A DNA stretch of 64,000 bases from an uncultured Clostridia bacterium (GTDB taxonomy: Bacteria; Bacillota; Clostridia; UBA1212; UBA1255). The position numbers were made by a program, and so were the translations under genes. The notes beneath the pieces were generated by a model. That model saw nothing but the letters and a program-made list of their open reading frames with translations, searched no databases and was not told where the DNA came from. Of this stretch, positions 25,851 through 35,116 are shown piece by piece; position 1 is the first letter of the stretch, and every line of letters starts with the position of its first letter. Location: assembly GCA_904420095.1 (NCBI GenBank), contig CAJFUB010000008.1:56142-120141 (forward strand). Direction: 5' to 3'.

Positions 25851-26747
25851 TCACGTTCGCTCCCGGATATATTCTGTCACAAGCTTGGCATACCGCTCCA
25901 GCCTGACCAGCAACGCCAAATGCCCACCGGTCAAGCTTGTGACAATGGTAGGGTGCGGCATAATGGCAATCAGGGAATCTTTGCAGGCTTGGTTGAAGGT
26001 GGTATCGTCCTCGGACAGGATCAGCAGGACTTTGTCATCCCACCTGGCAAAGTCTTGCTTCGTCATACCAAAATAGTTTTCCACATCACAGAGAAAGTCA
26101 ATCATGTGGTATTCATAGGATTTTGTGAGCAGTTCCAGCATGGCGCCGCACAGTTCCTCCATAACCGCCTTCTCCTGCGGAGTAAAACCGTCCGTTTTCT
26201 TTTTCATCACCGCCCATTTCATCAGACGTTTGAAAAGTGAGAACGGAAGAACCGATAAAAACCTTTTGGACTTCTTCTGGCCCTCGATCATCTTTTTCAG
26301 ATGGCCGTATGCCTCATCGCCCATATCCTTCGCCAGAGAACAGGTGTTGGAAAGCACCAGCCCTTCCACCACCTCCGGATGCCGGGAGGCAATGATCTGC
26401 GCGACGATCCCACCCAAGGACTGGCCTACCAGCCAGGCTTTTTCCCCAAGCCGCTGTAGCAGCTCTGCTGCAGCATCGGAAAACTCGCTGTTGTTGGCAA
26501 ACTGGCTTTGATAGTCAAAGGTTAATACGGAAAAATCCATTGCAAACCATTCAAAATGCCGGTAGAACAAATCGGAAAGTCCGATTCCGCCTGTCAATAA
26601 AACGACAGTTGCGGCCGCCTTCGGATTTCTGTAACAGCGGTATGTAAATGGCTTTCCATTGCCCAAAGTCATTGTCTGCGCCGGATACTTCCGGCGAAAT
26701 TCCTCCAAGCTCATGTTTTCCTCCCGAAATGGAAACTTCGCCTGCAT
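25851..26747 (-). CDS. alpha/beta hydrolase
   Basis: 298 aa. Nucleophile elbow GQSLGG near residue 113, oxyanion region LLTGGIGLSD near residue 53, Asp in LILSEDD and His in LTGGHLALL near the C-terminus complete a plausible Ser-Asp-His triad. The start ATG overlaps the methyltransferase stop (TAATG) and has GGGGAGG five bases upstream. Third gene of an operon preceded by a GTTAG operator. Substrate unknown. Confidence 0.87.
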   Translation of the reverse strand: MQAKFPFREENMSLEEFRRKYPAQTMTLGNGKPFTYRCYRNPKAAATVVLLTGGIGLSDLFYRHFEWFAMDFSVLTFDYQSQFANNSEFSDAAAELLQRLGEKAWLVGQSLGGIVAQIIASRHPEVVEGLVLSNTCSLAKDMGDEAYGHLKKMIEGQKKSKRFLSVLPFSLFKRLMKWAVMKKKTDGFTPQEKAVMEELCGAMLELLTKSYEYHMIDFLCDVENYFGMTKQDFARWDDKVLLILSEDDTTFNQACKDSLIAIMPHPTIVTSLTGGHLALLVRLERYAKLVTEYIRERT

Positions 26748-27562
26748 TACTTCCTCCCCACCAGCAGTCTGGAATCCCCCAGCATCATCATCGCCGCCCG
26801 GCGGCGGGAACCGAAGGCTTCTTTTGCTGTATCAATCAGCCGAACATCCTGATAGCCCATGTTCCGAAGCTTTTGCGCGAAAGCCTCCATGTCGCCGTAC
26901 AGGTGAGGCTTCATCTCATCGTTGAGGGCAAAGACGCCGCCCTTTTTCAGCACCCGCAGCGTTTCCAGCAAAAGTTCGTGCTTATCCGCCCCAGTGATGT
27001 TGTGATAGACATAGTTGCTCACCACGGCGTCAAAGCTCTCGTCGGGAAAATCCAGCTTGTTGGCATCGCCGTGCTGAAAGCGGCACCGGGCAGTCACGCC
27101 TTCACTGGCGGCGTTTTCTTCGCAGAGGGCTTGGCTGTAATTGTAGACTGCGGCCCAGTAGTCGATGCCCGTTACTTTTGTCTCCGGCCACGTCAGGGCG
27201 GCCCGGATGGCCAGCGCGCCGGAGCCGCAGCCCACATCCAGCAGCGCACCCTTTCCGTCGTAATCCAGATGAGCAAGGAGGGTTTGGTGTACCCGCTCCA
27301 TCATGCCGCCCCCGCCAAAAGCATACTGCCGCCGGATCCAGGTGATCCAGACAAGCAGGACAAGCAGGATCGCTGCGGCAATTGCAAATATCACCCCCAG
27401 CACAGTAAAATGAAACACCATAAACGACAGCGCGGCCAGCACCGCCGCCAGGGCAAGAAGTCCGCCTACCATATAAAACACCGGATTGGACATCCAGCTC
27501 CCGTAATTTTCCCCGTGAGTACCAAGGCGGATCGCCGCCTGCCGGGATCTGTTATTTTCCAT
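26747..27562 (-). CDS. membrane-anchored class I methyltransferase
   Basis: 271 aa from ATG 27562 (GGAG nine bases upstream). Two adjacent hydrophobic helices at about residues 28-75 precede a SAM-binding domain with motif I LLDVGCGSGALAIRA, motif II VTGIDYW, and LRVLKKGGVFALND. This anchored methyltransferase type is common in Clostridia near transporters; the substrate is unknown. Sits between an LCM-type methyltransferase pseudogene and the hydrolase gene. Confidence 0.85.
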   Translation of the reverse strand: MENNRSRQAAIRLGTHGENYGSWMSNPVFYMVGGLLALAAVLAALSFMVFHFTVLGVIFAIAAAILLVLLVWITWIRRQYAFGGGGMMERVHQTLLAHLDYDGKGALLDVGCGSGALAIRAALTWPETKVTGIDYWAAVYNYSQALCEENAASEGVTARCRFQHGDANKLDFPDESFDAVVSNYVYHNITGADKHELLLETLRVLKKGGVFALNDEMKPHLYGDMEAFAQKLRNMGYQDVRLIDTAKEAFGSRRRAAMMMLGDSRLLVGRK

Positions 27563-27666
27563 GATCTCATCTCCTATTATTTTTCCAGTCAGACTACCTT
27601 TCCCATCCGGAGTCCTCTCTAAATTCCATCCGCACGATTTGCAGATGCAGCGGCCCATCTGCGATT

Positions 27667-28101
27667 TTAGCCAGAAGGCGGTGAATGGCTCTTACCCCTA
27701 GCCCTCAAGCCTCTGATAGCCCTGCATATGCCCGCGGCTGGAAACGAAAAGGAGCGGCGGCAAGCAGCACCGTGCCGTCCGCCGGAGTGGCATCGATGGC
27801 GTCCATCCAGGCCGCAGCCGAGATTGATGATGGCCGCCTTTGGATGCGCTCTCAGATAATCCCGCACCTCCCAGGTCAGATTGCTCTGGCCCAGAACGAC
27901 TTCCAGCGCGCCAAACACCTGCATCAGACCTCCTGACTGTTTCTCCAGTTCTGAAAAATCATGGTCCATGCGCTCCATCAGTTTCGCTGCGCTTTGATCC
28001 TGAAACAATTGAGGAAAACGCTGAGAACAGAGCCGACGGCCATAAAGCGGGATAATCAGCGTCTCCTGTACGATGTTCCTTTCAATTTTGTATTTGTCCA
28101 T
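27667..28101 (-). pseudogene. truncated LCM-type (leucine carboxyl) methyltransferase
   Basis: The first ~97 codons (IVQETLIIPLYGRRLC ... AIINLGCGLD) match the N-terminus of LCM-family SAM methyltransferases. The frame then breaks: the following residues are Arg/His-rich nonsense, whereas another frame gives WMDAIDATPADGTVLLAAAPF, a later part of the same family, ending at a stop at 27705. The family is about 270 aa, so an internal deletion of well over 100 codons plus frame change is inferred. It was the first gene of the operon controlled from 28138-28166. Confidence 0.75.
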
Positions 28102-28137
28102 ATGAACCCCTCAAACCGATAGAATAATCCCGTATTC

Positions 28138-28166
28138 ATTATAGTTAGTTATTGCTAACCAGTCAA
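28138..28166 (-). promoter_or_regulatory. promoter with operator inside the spacer
   Basis: Minus strand TTGACT (28161-28166) and TATAAT (28138-28143) are 17 bases apart. The spacer is almost exactly the operator GTTAG(CAATAA)CTAAC (28144-28159), so bound repressor would block RNA polymerase directly. Confidence 0.8.
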
Positions 28167-28230
28167 GAGAAAACCCTTTTCTCTTGACAAAAAAATTCGT
28201 CTGTAATATTTTGATTGTCATATATCGATA

Positions 28231-28317
28231 ATGGGACAGCCGGACGCCACCCGGAAGGAAGTGATGGAAGCCGGCGGCCTGTACCGGGATTTCGTCACGG
28301 TGCGCCAGCAGAGCTAG
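28231..28317 (+). pseudogene. C-terminal scrap of an ABC half-transporter
   Basis: 28 codons reading ATRKEVMEAGGLYRDFVTVRQ then stop; this is the typical end of ABC exporter ATPases. No Walker or signature motif is present. Opposite in direction to the intact ABC genes, so it is the remnant of another copy. Confidence 0.65.
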
Positions 28318-28365
28318 GGCTGGAACCGCCGGCCCAATACGTAACCGGTCTATTTCATGCACCTA

Positions 28366-28402
28366 GAATCATAACCACCGGCTTAGCCGGTGGTTATGAT
28401 TC
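28366..28402. repeat. perfect 17-base inverted repeat
   Basis: GAATCATAACCACCGGC, three-base spacer, then its exact complement. The ACCACCGGC core resembles subterminal hairpins of IS200/IS605 elements or REP sequences; no transposase gene is nearby. Together with the ABC scrap it fills the 360-base gap between 28102 and 28463. It may also stop transcripts of the ECF operon. Confidence 0.6.
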
Positions 28403-28463
28403 CTATATTCCGGCAAAACAGAAAAACAACCGGCTGCCCGACTCGAAAAAAGAGGCATGTCTT

Positions 28464-29897
28464 TTAAAGATCCCTCAGCACATTGCGGTGATAGCGCAGC
28501 TTGCCCTGCTCCATATAAAGCACACAGTCGGCGGTCTCTGCAATCAGGTCCATGTCATGGGTAATCAGCAGCAGGCACTTTCCCTCTGAAGAAAGCCGCT
28601 GGAGCAGCTTTACCGTCAGGCGCATATTGTATCCGTCCAGACCGCTTGTAGGCTCGTCGAACACCAGGAGTTCCCTGCCGCTCTCCGCTGCAAGCGCCAG
28701 CAGCAGGCGCTGCTTCTGCCCACCCGAGAGGGAGGCCGGATGGCGGCCCGCAAAGGGCTCCAGCCCCATTTCGTACAGCCTTGCCAGAGCGGCTTGTCTA
28801 AGCCCCGGCGACTCTTTTTTCCCAATCAGGAATTCATCCACCGCGGTGGGGGCATAGAGCTGGTAGTCGGCATCCTGCTGCACGAAAAAGGATTTTTGGG
28901 TGCGACGTTTTCGCTTCAGATATTCTCCATTAATTTGGACCGTTCCCATGGAGCGGTATAAGCCTGTGATTGTCCGGCACAGGGTGGATTTCCCGGCGCC
29001 ATTGGGCCCGGCGATGGCAAGAATCCTGCCGCTCTGGGCTGAAAAGGTGACATTTTCTAAAATCTGCCGCCCGTCCAGCATACAGGAAATTCGAGAGGCC
29101 TGCAGGGTATCCTCCGGCTTTGGGTGAAATGCCCCGCCTGCCTGAAAAGAGGGCGGCTCGAAGGGACGGAGCCCCATGGCTGTAAGCTGTGCCCCCGTCA
29201 GACTGAGCGCCTCACTGCGGCTGTAAATAGATGAAATCTCCCCATTCTCCATAAAAACCAGTCGGTCAAAGGAGTCTCGGACATAATGAAAGCGGTGCTC
29301 TGAGAGCAGGATGGTATGCCCGGCCTCTTTCAAGCGGTACAGTAGGGCCCCCAAACGCACCATGGCGCCGCTATCCAGATTTGCGGAGGGCTCGTCCATA
29401 ACGATGACCTTGGGTTCCATGGCGCAGACCGAAGCAATGGCAATCAGCTGTTTCTCTCCGCTGGAAAGCAGAAAGATCCGCCGGTCCAGCAGGCGCTCGA
29501 TGTTCATCTGGCTGCACACGGCTTTTACCCGCTGCTGCATCACAGAGCGTTCCAGCGGAATATTCTCCATACCAAGGACGATCTCGTCCGTAGTATTTGT
29601 GGTAAAGAACTGGCTGCGGGGGTCCTGAAACACGCTGCCCACCATCGTACCAAGCTGGTGAATCGGTATTTTAAGGGCATCCTGTCCATCCAACAGGTAG
29701 CTGCCTGTAAGCTCTCCCGGGTAAAATTGCGGGCACAGTCCGTTGAGCACACGGGTCAGGGTGGTTTTTCCGCATCCGCTCCGGCCGGCAAGGATCACCA
29801 GTTCGCCCTTCTCGACCTTCAAATCCACATGGCGCAGCTGGCTTTCTCCTTCCCGGCTGCTTTCATAGGCAAAGGAGATGTTTTTCAGCTCAATCAC
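28464..29897 (-). CDS. ECF transporter ATPase with two fused ABC domains
   Basis: 477 aa from GTG 29897, whose GTGA overlaps the EcfT stop; GGAG lies upstream. Domain 1: Walker A AGRSGCGKTT, signature LSSGEKQ, Walker B VIVMDEP. Domain 2: Walker A GPNGAGKST, signature LSGGQKQR, Walker B LLVFDEPTSG. The two halves correspond to EcfA and EcfA' of energy-coupling factor importers, here one chain as in YkoD-like proteins. It drives uptake with the T and S components encoded just upstream. Confidence 0.92.
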   Translation of the reverse strand: MIELKNISFAYESSREGESQLRHVDLKVEKGELVILAGRSGCGKTTLTRVLNGLCPQFYPGELTGSYLLDGQDALKIPIHQLGTMVGSVFQDPRSQFFTTNTTDEIVLGMENIPLERSVMQQRVKAVCSQMNIERLLDRRIFLLSSGEKQLIAIASVCAMEPKVIVMDEPSANLDSGAMVRLGALLYRLKEAGHTILLSEHRFHYVRDSFDRLVFMENGEISSIYSRSEALSLTGAQLTAMGLRPFEPPSFQAGGAFHPKPEDTLQASRISCMLDGRQILENVTFSAQSGRILAIAGPNGAGKSTLCRTITGLYRSMGTVQINGEYLKRKRRTQKSFFVQQDADYQLYAPTAVDEFLIGKKESPGLRQAALARLYEMGLEPFAGRHPASLSGGQKQRLLLALAAESGRELLVFDEPTSGLDGYNMRLTVKLLQRLSSEGKCLLLITHDMDLIAETADCVLYMEQGKLRYHRNVLRDL

Positions 29898-30625
29898 AAA
29901 ACACCGCTCCTCTCCAAAAACAGAACTGTACAAGCGGCGACGAGCATCAAAGCGAGAAGCCCGGCGTCCTTCCAACAAAACCGAATGGGGCGATAGCTGA
30001 CCGTCTCCCCGGAAAACCGCACGCCCCGCACCGTCATAGAGGCGGAGAGCTCCTCCGCCACCTTCGTTGTACGAAGGATGAGCGGAATCAAAATAAACTC
30101 AACAGTGGTTGGAAGGTGGATAAGGGTGTGCAGCACTCCTACACCTATCCCACGGAATCGCTGGGAAGAACGGATAGCCCGGTATTCTCCGGAAATGGTC
30201 GGAAAGAATCGCAGCACAACCGCTGTCCCGATCCCCGCGGCTTTTGGCAGATGCAGCTTTTGCAGCGCCGCCATCAGAGAGCCGGTGGGTTCCCCTGCCA
30301 GACAAATGGCAAAGGAGAGGGGCACCAGTACCTTCCGGCTTACGATGCCGATACTTGAGAACATAGAGCTGACCGAAAAAGCAACCCCGCTGTCCATCAG
30401 CCGCACGCCCAACCAGCCTATGCCATAAAAAACAAGGTAATACAGAGCATAGAGAAGAATTTTACCGCCCTTGCCTGCCAGCAAGTGGATGAACAAGCAC
30501 GCAAGGAACAGACACAGGCATCCTATCTCAGAGCGGATCACAAGCATAGCGGCAATCCCCAGCAGACAGAGCAGCAGCCATGTGCGAGGGTCCGGCTGAA
30601 AACAGCTCTGCTTTTTCTGTTCCAT
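29894..30625 (-). CDS. ecfT: ECF transporter T component (EcfT/CbiQ)
   Basis: 243 aa, five to six membrane spans. The coupling helices carry the expected Ala-Arg/Arg-Gly type motifs: RSSQRFRGIG near residue 160 and ASMTVRGVRF near residue 205. T components link the S component to the ATPases. The ATG overlaps the S-component stop (TAATG) and its own stop overlaps the ATPase start, a tight three-gene module. Confidence 0.9.
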   Translation of the reverse strand: MEQKKQSCFQPDPRTWLLLCLLGIAAMLVIRSEIGCLCLFLACLFIHLLAGKGGKILLYALYYLVFYGIGWLGVRLMDSGVAFSVSSMFSSIGIVSRKVLVPLSFAICLAGEPTGSLMAALQKLHLPKAAGIGTAVVLRFFPTISGEYRAIRSSQRFRGIGVGVLHTLIHLPTTVEFILIPLILRTTKVAEELSASMTVRGVRFSGETVSYRPIRFCWKDAGLLALMLVAACTVLFLERSGVL

Positions 30626-31236
30626 TATGCGACTCCAGCCGGTTTAAAGTGTTTGCCCAGCATTTTCATACCCAGCGCATAGCCGGCGATGGACAGCGCC
30701 GCTGCGGCCACCAGGGCGATGACGATGTTCTGCGGAGCCAGCCAGAAGCCCTCTAAGGATGCGATGGCAGCGTCCGCGCTGGCGGCATCCATGCCCATGG
30801 ACACATAGCTCTCCACCAGGCTGTCTCGGAACAGCAGCATCGTCAGTGTGCTGCCCATGGCGTTGAGCATCCAGGTGAGCGCATGGGGAACGGCAGAGCG
30901 GATGTTGCTTCTATATCCGCCGCCCAGCATGAGGAGCTCGTTTACAACCGCTAATATCATAAAGAAGATGAAAACATACACGCTTCCGGTAAACAGGAAG
31001 TACAGCCCATAGATGGCCGGGATAATAAACTGCGTGCCTATCTTTGGGCACTTCTTGATGATCAGGACATAGATGATCCCGTTGATCAGCCCGGCAAGCC
31101 CGGGGGCGAGAAAATAGACAAGCTGAAGATTGGCCGCAAACGGCATGGTAACCACGAGTCCAATCGCCGTCTCCACGCAGGCGAGCAGCAGCACAATGAC
31201 GAATTCCTTCAGGCTCAAAAATTTAGACTGTTTCAC
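30625..31236 (-). CDS. MptD-family ECF transporter S component
   Basis: 203 aa with about six membrane spans; start is GTG 31236 after GGAGG. LSLKEFVIVLLLACVE at the N-terminus and the Ala/Gly-rich spans fit the MptD family of putative substrate-binding S components. The substrate of this family is unproven. Its genetic fusion into an operon with YbtPQ-like ABC genes and a GTTAG operator points to a metallophore or metal complex. Confidence 0.8.
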   Translation of the reverse strand: MKQSKFLSLKEFVIVLLLACVETAIGLVVTMPFAANLQLVYFLAPGLAGLINGIIYVLIIKKCPKIGTQFIIPAIYGLYFLFTGSVYVFIFFMILAVVNELLMLGGGYRSNIRSAVPHALTWMLNAMGSTLTMLLFRDSLVESYVSMGMDAASADAAIASLEGFWLAPQNIVIALVAAAALSIAGYALGMKMLGKHFKPAGVA

Positions 31237-32990
31237 TTTGTTTCCTCCTTAGATGACTGAAATGTATAGGCTCCAGCTTGATTCTGTAATCCCCACAGCC
31301 GGGTATAGAGTCCATTTTTCCCGACAAGCTGGTCGTGGGTCCCTTGTTCTATGATTTTTCCGTCTTGTAAAACGAGAATCTGCTCTGCGCCCCGGACGGT
31401 TTTCAGGCGGTGTGCGATCATCACAACCGTACGCTCTCTGGCGATCTCATCCAATGCACGCTGCACCATGGCCTCGTTGTCAGCGTCCAGAGACGCTGTT
31501 GGTTCGTCCAGCAGGAGGATGGGCACATCCTTCAAAAAGGCCCGAGCCAGAGAAATGCGCTGGCGCTCCCCGCCGGATAAGGTGGCACCGCCTTCGCCTA
31601 CCAAGGTGTCGTAGCCCTCCGGCAGAGCCGAGATAAACTCGTGGCAGCAGGCCCGCCGGCACGCCTCCACCATCCGTTCCTCGCTGATCGTCTCATTCCC
31701 GAAGCAGAGGTTTTCCCGAATCGACCCGCGGAACAGATAGGCGTTCTGCATGACCATGGAGATCTGGGCAAGCAGGCTGTCCGGACGGATTTCCCGAAGG
31801 TCTATTTTCTCCATGCGGATATTCCCCTTCTGACAATCCCAAAACCGGGCCATAAGCCGGAGCAGCGTGGATTTCCCGCTTCCGGAGGGCCCTACCAAGG
31901 CAGAGAGAGAGCCGGCGGGCGTTTCAAAGGAGACATCCCGGATCACATCCGCTCCCTCCCCATACCGGAAAAACACGTTTTCAAATGCATACGCATCCCC
32001 ATGCTGGATTTCCGCCTTGCCTGAGGGTTCCGGCGCAGTCATGACGGCGTCCAGCCGCCGGCCGGAGGGGGCCATCCCCCGAAGCGCCGAGATGCTGGCT
32101 ACCATCATCAGCTCGGCCTCCACCAGTTTGGCGGCCAGAACAAGGAAGCCGGCAAAATCCAATATATCCAGGCTCCCGCCCAGGAGCAGGTACATCCCTG
32201 CCGCCACTGTCACAGGCACAATGAACCGCACCAGAGAAGCACAGAGGTTGCTGAGACTGCCCGCCACGGCCTCATCCTTGAGGGATTCATCCCGCAGGCT
32301 TCCCATCGTCTCTTTCAGGGCGTCGAACCCCTCTCCGGTCCGATGATAAGCTTTCAGATCCTTCATGCCCCGCAGATATTCGTTGATTGCTGTGGCAGCG
32401 TGGGCCTTTGCCTCCATCACCCGGCTGCTGTGCTTCTCCTTCACCCTGGCGACAAGCAGCATGAGCAGCGCGCAAACGGGCAGCATGCCGAACATAGCCA
32501 GTCCCATGCGCCAGTCATAGATGCAGATCCATACAATGGAAACCACAAGAAGCACGCCGACGCCCAGCGGATAGGGTAGCCAGTAGCAGAGGGTGTACTC
32601 CACATTTGCAAAGTCGCCCGAAAAGGAGCTGATCAGTTCTCCGGACTCCTTGCTTGAGAAAAAGCCCAGGGGCTGCCTGCGCAGCTTTTGTATGTAGGCA
32701 ATGCGCTTCTCCGCCGTATCCCGATACGCCTTGCCGTAGGTGAAGTAATACGAGATCAGCTCCACTGCATACTGCAGGGCAAAGCATCCGGCGCCCAAGA
32801 CCGCAAGGGTGACGAGCCGGGACAGATCCAGGACATACGGCGGCACAAACGCCTGGCCGAGGGTGTAGATGGCCATGTAGGCCAAAATTGCCGGGAGCAT
32901 ACTGCACGCCTGGGAAAGAAACAGCCACAGCGTGGGTTGAAGAATCTCTCCGGGCTTATGAAAGGTAAACTGCCGTATCATTTTAAGCAT
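31233..32990 (-). CDS. YbtP/Q- or IrtB-like ABC half-transporter
   Basis: 585 aa. Six-span membrane domain (about residues 1-310) plus ATPase: Walker A GPSGSGKST, signature LSGGERQR, Walker B ILLLDEPT, His switch IAHR. The start overlaps the partner gene's stop, and its stop overlaps the S-component start. Membership in this operon argues for import or release of an iron-chelate rather than drug export; in IrtAB and YbtPQ such exporter-fold pairs are established siderophore importers. No N-terminal reductase domain as in IrtA is present. Confidence 0.85.
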   Translation of the reverse strand: MLKMIRQFTFHKPGEILQPTLWLFLSQACSMLPAILAYMAIYTLGQAFVPPYVLDLSRLVTLAVLGAGCFALQYAVELISYYFTYGKAYRDTAEKRIAYIQKLRRQPLGFFSSKESGELISSFSGDFANVEYTLCYWLPYPLGVGVLLVVSIVWICIYDWRMGLAMFGMLPVCALLMLLVARVKEKHSSRVMEAKAHAATAINEYLRGMKDLKAYHRTGEGFDALKETMGSLRDESLKDEAVAGSLSNLCASLVRFIVPVTVAAGMYLLLGGSLDILDFAGFLVLAAKLVEAELMMVASISALRGMAPSGRRLDAVMTAPEPSGKAEIQHGDAYAFENVFFRYGEGADVIRDVSFETPAGSLSALVGPSGSGKSTLLRLMARFWDCQKGNIRMEKIDLREIRPDSLLAQISMVMQNAYLFRGSIRENLCFGNETISEERMVEACRRACCHEFISALPEGYDTLVGEGGATLSGGERQRISLARAFLKDVPILLLDEPTASLDADNEAMVQRALDEIARERTVVMIAHRLKTVRGAEQILVLQDGKIIEQGTHDQLVGKNGLYTRLWGLQNQAGAYTFQSSKEETK

Positions 32991-34791
32991 GGAAAACGCC
33001 CCCCTTCATCTGCCAGGCCTCCGCTTCATTTTGAACGGCCCACAAATGGGCATACAGGCCGTTTTCGTCCAGCAATTCACGGTGCGTCCCGCTTTCTATC
33101 AGCTTACCGTTGTCCAGAACGTAAATACAGTCTGCGTCTCGGACGGAGTAGAGCCGGTGTGCGATCATCAAAACGGTCTTGCCCCGGAGCAGCTCCGCCA
33201 TGCCCTCCCGCAGCGCCAGCTCGTTTTCCGCATCGGCAAATGCCATGGCCTCATCCAGCACCACAATGGAGGCATTCTTCAAAATTGCCCTAGCAATGGC
33301 AATGCGCTGGGCCTCGCCGCCGGACAGCTTGTGCCCGCCGTCTCCCAGCCGGGTGTTGTAGCCGTCCGGGAAGGACAGAATAAACTCGTGGCAGCGGGCC
33401 GCTTTGGCCGCTTGCTCCACCGCCTCACGGCTGACATCACGGTGCATGGCGATGTTGTCATACACGCTCTCCGCAAAGATATAGGTGTCCTGAAATACAA
33501 AGGCTACCGTGTCCATCAGCGCCCTGGTGGTATAGTCCCGGATATCCGTTCCGTCTATGGCGATGCTTCCGCTCTCCACATCCCAAAACCGAGCCAGCAG
33601 CTGCCCCGCCGTGGATTTGCCGCCGCCGGAGGGGCCTACCAGCGCGGCAAAGCTGCCCGCCGGAATCTCCATGCTCACTTGGTCCAGCGCCATGCGGCGC
33701 AAGGGGTCCGCCGCTTTTTGATAGGAAAAGCTCACGTCCCGGAAAGACAGCGCGGCGCGGGCCGGCGCCGCGTCTATCTGTCCCTCGCCTGTCGGCTCCA
33801 GCTTCAGTATGTCGTCAATCTGATCCACCCGTACGGACAGGTTCCGAAGCTCCGCGCCAAACTCCACCAGCTCCATCAGCGGGCTGACGACAGCCGGCCC
33901 CACGATCAAAAACATCAAAAGCTCCAGCATCAGCTGGTGATCCCCTGGGTTGAAGTACAGCAGCACGCAGCCGGTAATCAGGATGAAAGCCAGCACAGAA
34001 AGGGTGATGGTCTTATATGCCCCGTAGATTGGCGTAACCCGTTTGAGATAGGCCATCAGGTGATTCCTGTTCTTCTCGATTAATCCTGTCAATCGCCGGG
34101 CCGCCGCTTCCGGCCTGCCGAAGATTTTTTCCTCCTCCATGCCGGCCACATACTCAGAAAAGGCCGCATCCAGCTCTGTTGCGGATTGGTTGAGCTCCGT
34201 CCAGATTTTCTGCCCGCGTTTCCCGCCGAAAGCCAAAAACTGGATGACAAAAGCAACCGCCAGTGCGGCAAAAATGGTAAGCGTCAATGGTACATTGATG
34301 GAAATGAGCAGCACTGCCAGCGAAACCAGCAGCAGTGCTGCGCCCACAAGATTGCATACGTCGTGGGCGATGATGCCCTCCATCTTTTCGATGTTGTCGC
34401 TCATGGTCTTCTGTACAGCGCCGGACTGTCCGCCAGTGAAAAAGCCCAGGTTCAATTTTCCCATGTGTCCCAGAATACGCATACGCAGGTCGTAGAGCGC
34501 TCGGAAGGCACAGGCATGGCAAATTACGCTGCCCGCAACGGACAGCAAAATGCCCGCTGCGATACTCGCCAGCGTTACGCCCACCCAGAACCATACTTGA
34601 GAGGAATCCACCGCAGCCTGATTGAGCGATGCCTCCAGAAAAATACGCATGATTCGGTAGACCGTGTAAAATGGAATCGCCGTACATAAAATGCTGGCGG
34701 AGGAACAGAACACGCCAAACACATATTTTATCGATTTGCACTGTGCGGCTTGAAACACCCGGAACACGGTGTTCTTCTTTTTCTCTCCCAT
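32983..34791 (-). CDS. YbtP/Q- or IrtA-like ABC half-transporter
   Basis: 602 aa, first gene of the ECF/ABC operon; ATG 34791 follows AAAGGAG. The membrane domain includes LNLGFFTGGQSGAVQKTMSD, and the ATPase has Walker A GPSGGGKST, Q-loop FVFQDTY, signature LSGGEAQR and Walker B IVVLDEAM. In IVVLDEAMAF the residue pair after the catalytic Glu is Ala-Met rather than Ala-Thr, a small departure from its partner. Promoter and operator lie about 100 bases upstream. Confidence 0.85.
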   Translation of the reverse strand: MGEKKKNTVFRVFQAAQCKSIKYVFGVFCSSASILCTAIPFYTVYRIMRIFLEASLNQAAVDSSQVWFWVGVTLASIAAGILLSVAGSVICHACAFRALYDLRMRILGHMGKLNLGFFTGGQSGAVQKTMSDNIEKMEGIIAHDVCNLVGAALLLVSLAVLLISINVPLTLTIFAALAVAFVIQFLAFGGKRGQKIWTELNQSATELDAAFSEYVAGMEEEKIFGRPEAAARRLTGLIEKNRNHLMAYLKRVTPIYGAYKTITLSVLAFILITGCVLLYFNPGDHQLMLELLMFLIVGPAVVSPLMELVEFGAELRNLSVRVDQIDDILKLEPTGEGQIDAAPARAALSFRDVSFSYQKAADPLRRMALDQVSMEIPAGSFAALVGPSGGGKSTAGQLLARFWDVESGSIAIDGTDIRDYTTRALMDTVAFVFQDTYIFAESVYDNIAMHRDVSREAVEQAAKAARCHEFILSFPDGYNTRLGDGGHKLSGGEAQRIAIARAILKNASIVVLDEAMAFADAENELALREGMAELLRGKTVLMIAHRLYSVRDADCIYVLDNGKLIESGTHRELLDENGLYAHLWAVQNEAEAWQMKGGVFHA

Positions 34792-34890
34792 GTTACTCCT
34801 TTCCTCTATCTGGCGTGTTTCTCACGCCATCCAGTTACACCCGAAGGGTGTTTCCCTCCCTTTTCTTGCCTGAGGAGCAAAATACATATG

Positions 34891-34942
34891 GTTAGTATTA
34901 GCTAACCAAATTTATTATGCCGTCTGCGCCGCTTTGCGTCAA
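34891..34942 (-). promoter_or_regulatory. ECF/ABC operon promoter with GTTAG-N6-CTAAC operator
   Basis: Minus strand -35 TTGACG (34937-34942), 17-base spacer, -10 CATAAT (34914-34919), then the operator GTTAG(CTAATA)CTAAC (34891-34906) at the transcription start. Confidence 0.75.
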
Positions 34943-34998
34943 TAGCGCCGCAAGTGCCTCAAAATAAGCGTTTTTCTATCTGTCCCGCTGAAAAATAC

Positions 34999-35054
34999 TT
35001 GATTTTACGCCATTTCTCCGATATACTCTTTTGTATGAGTTAGTGAAAACTAAC
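34999..35054 (+). promoter_or_regulatory. AraC gene promoter with GTTAG-N6-CTAAC operator
   Basis: -35 TTGATT (34999-35004), 17-base spacer, -10 TATACT (35022-35027), operator GTTAG(TGAAAA)CTAAC (35039-35054) immediately downstream, mirroring the divergent ABC promoter. Confidence 0.75.
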
Positions 35055-35116
35055 TAAAATTTGTGCCAAAACAGAAAACCGTGTGCCATTTCAGCACACG
35101 GCAAGGAGACGATACG

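Noticed and set aside
28111..28362. 83-codon minus-strand frame
   Set aside because: It covers a promoter, an operator and the opposite-strand ABC scrap; not a plausible gene.
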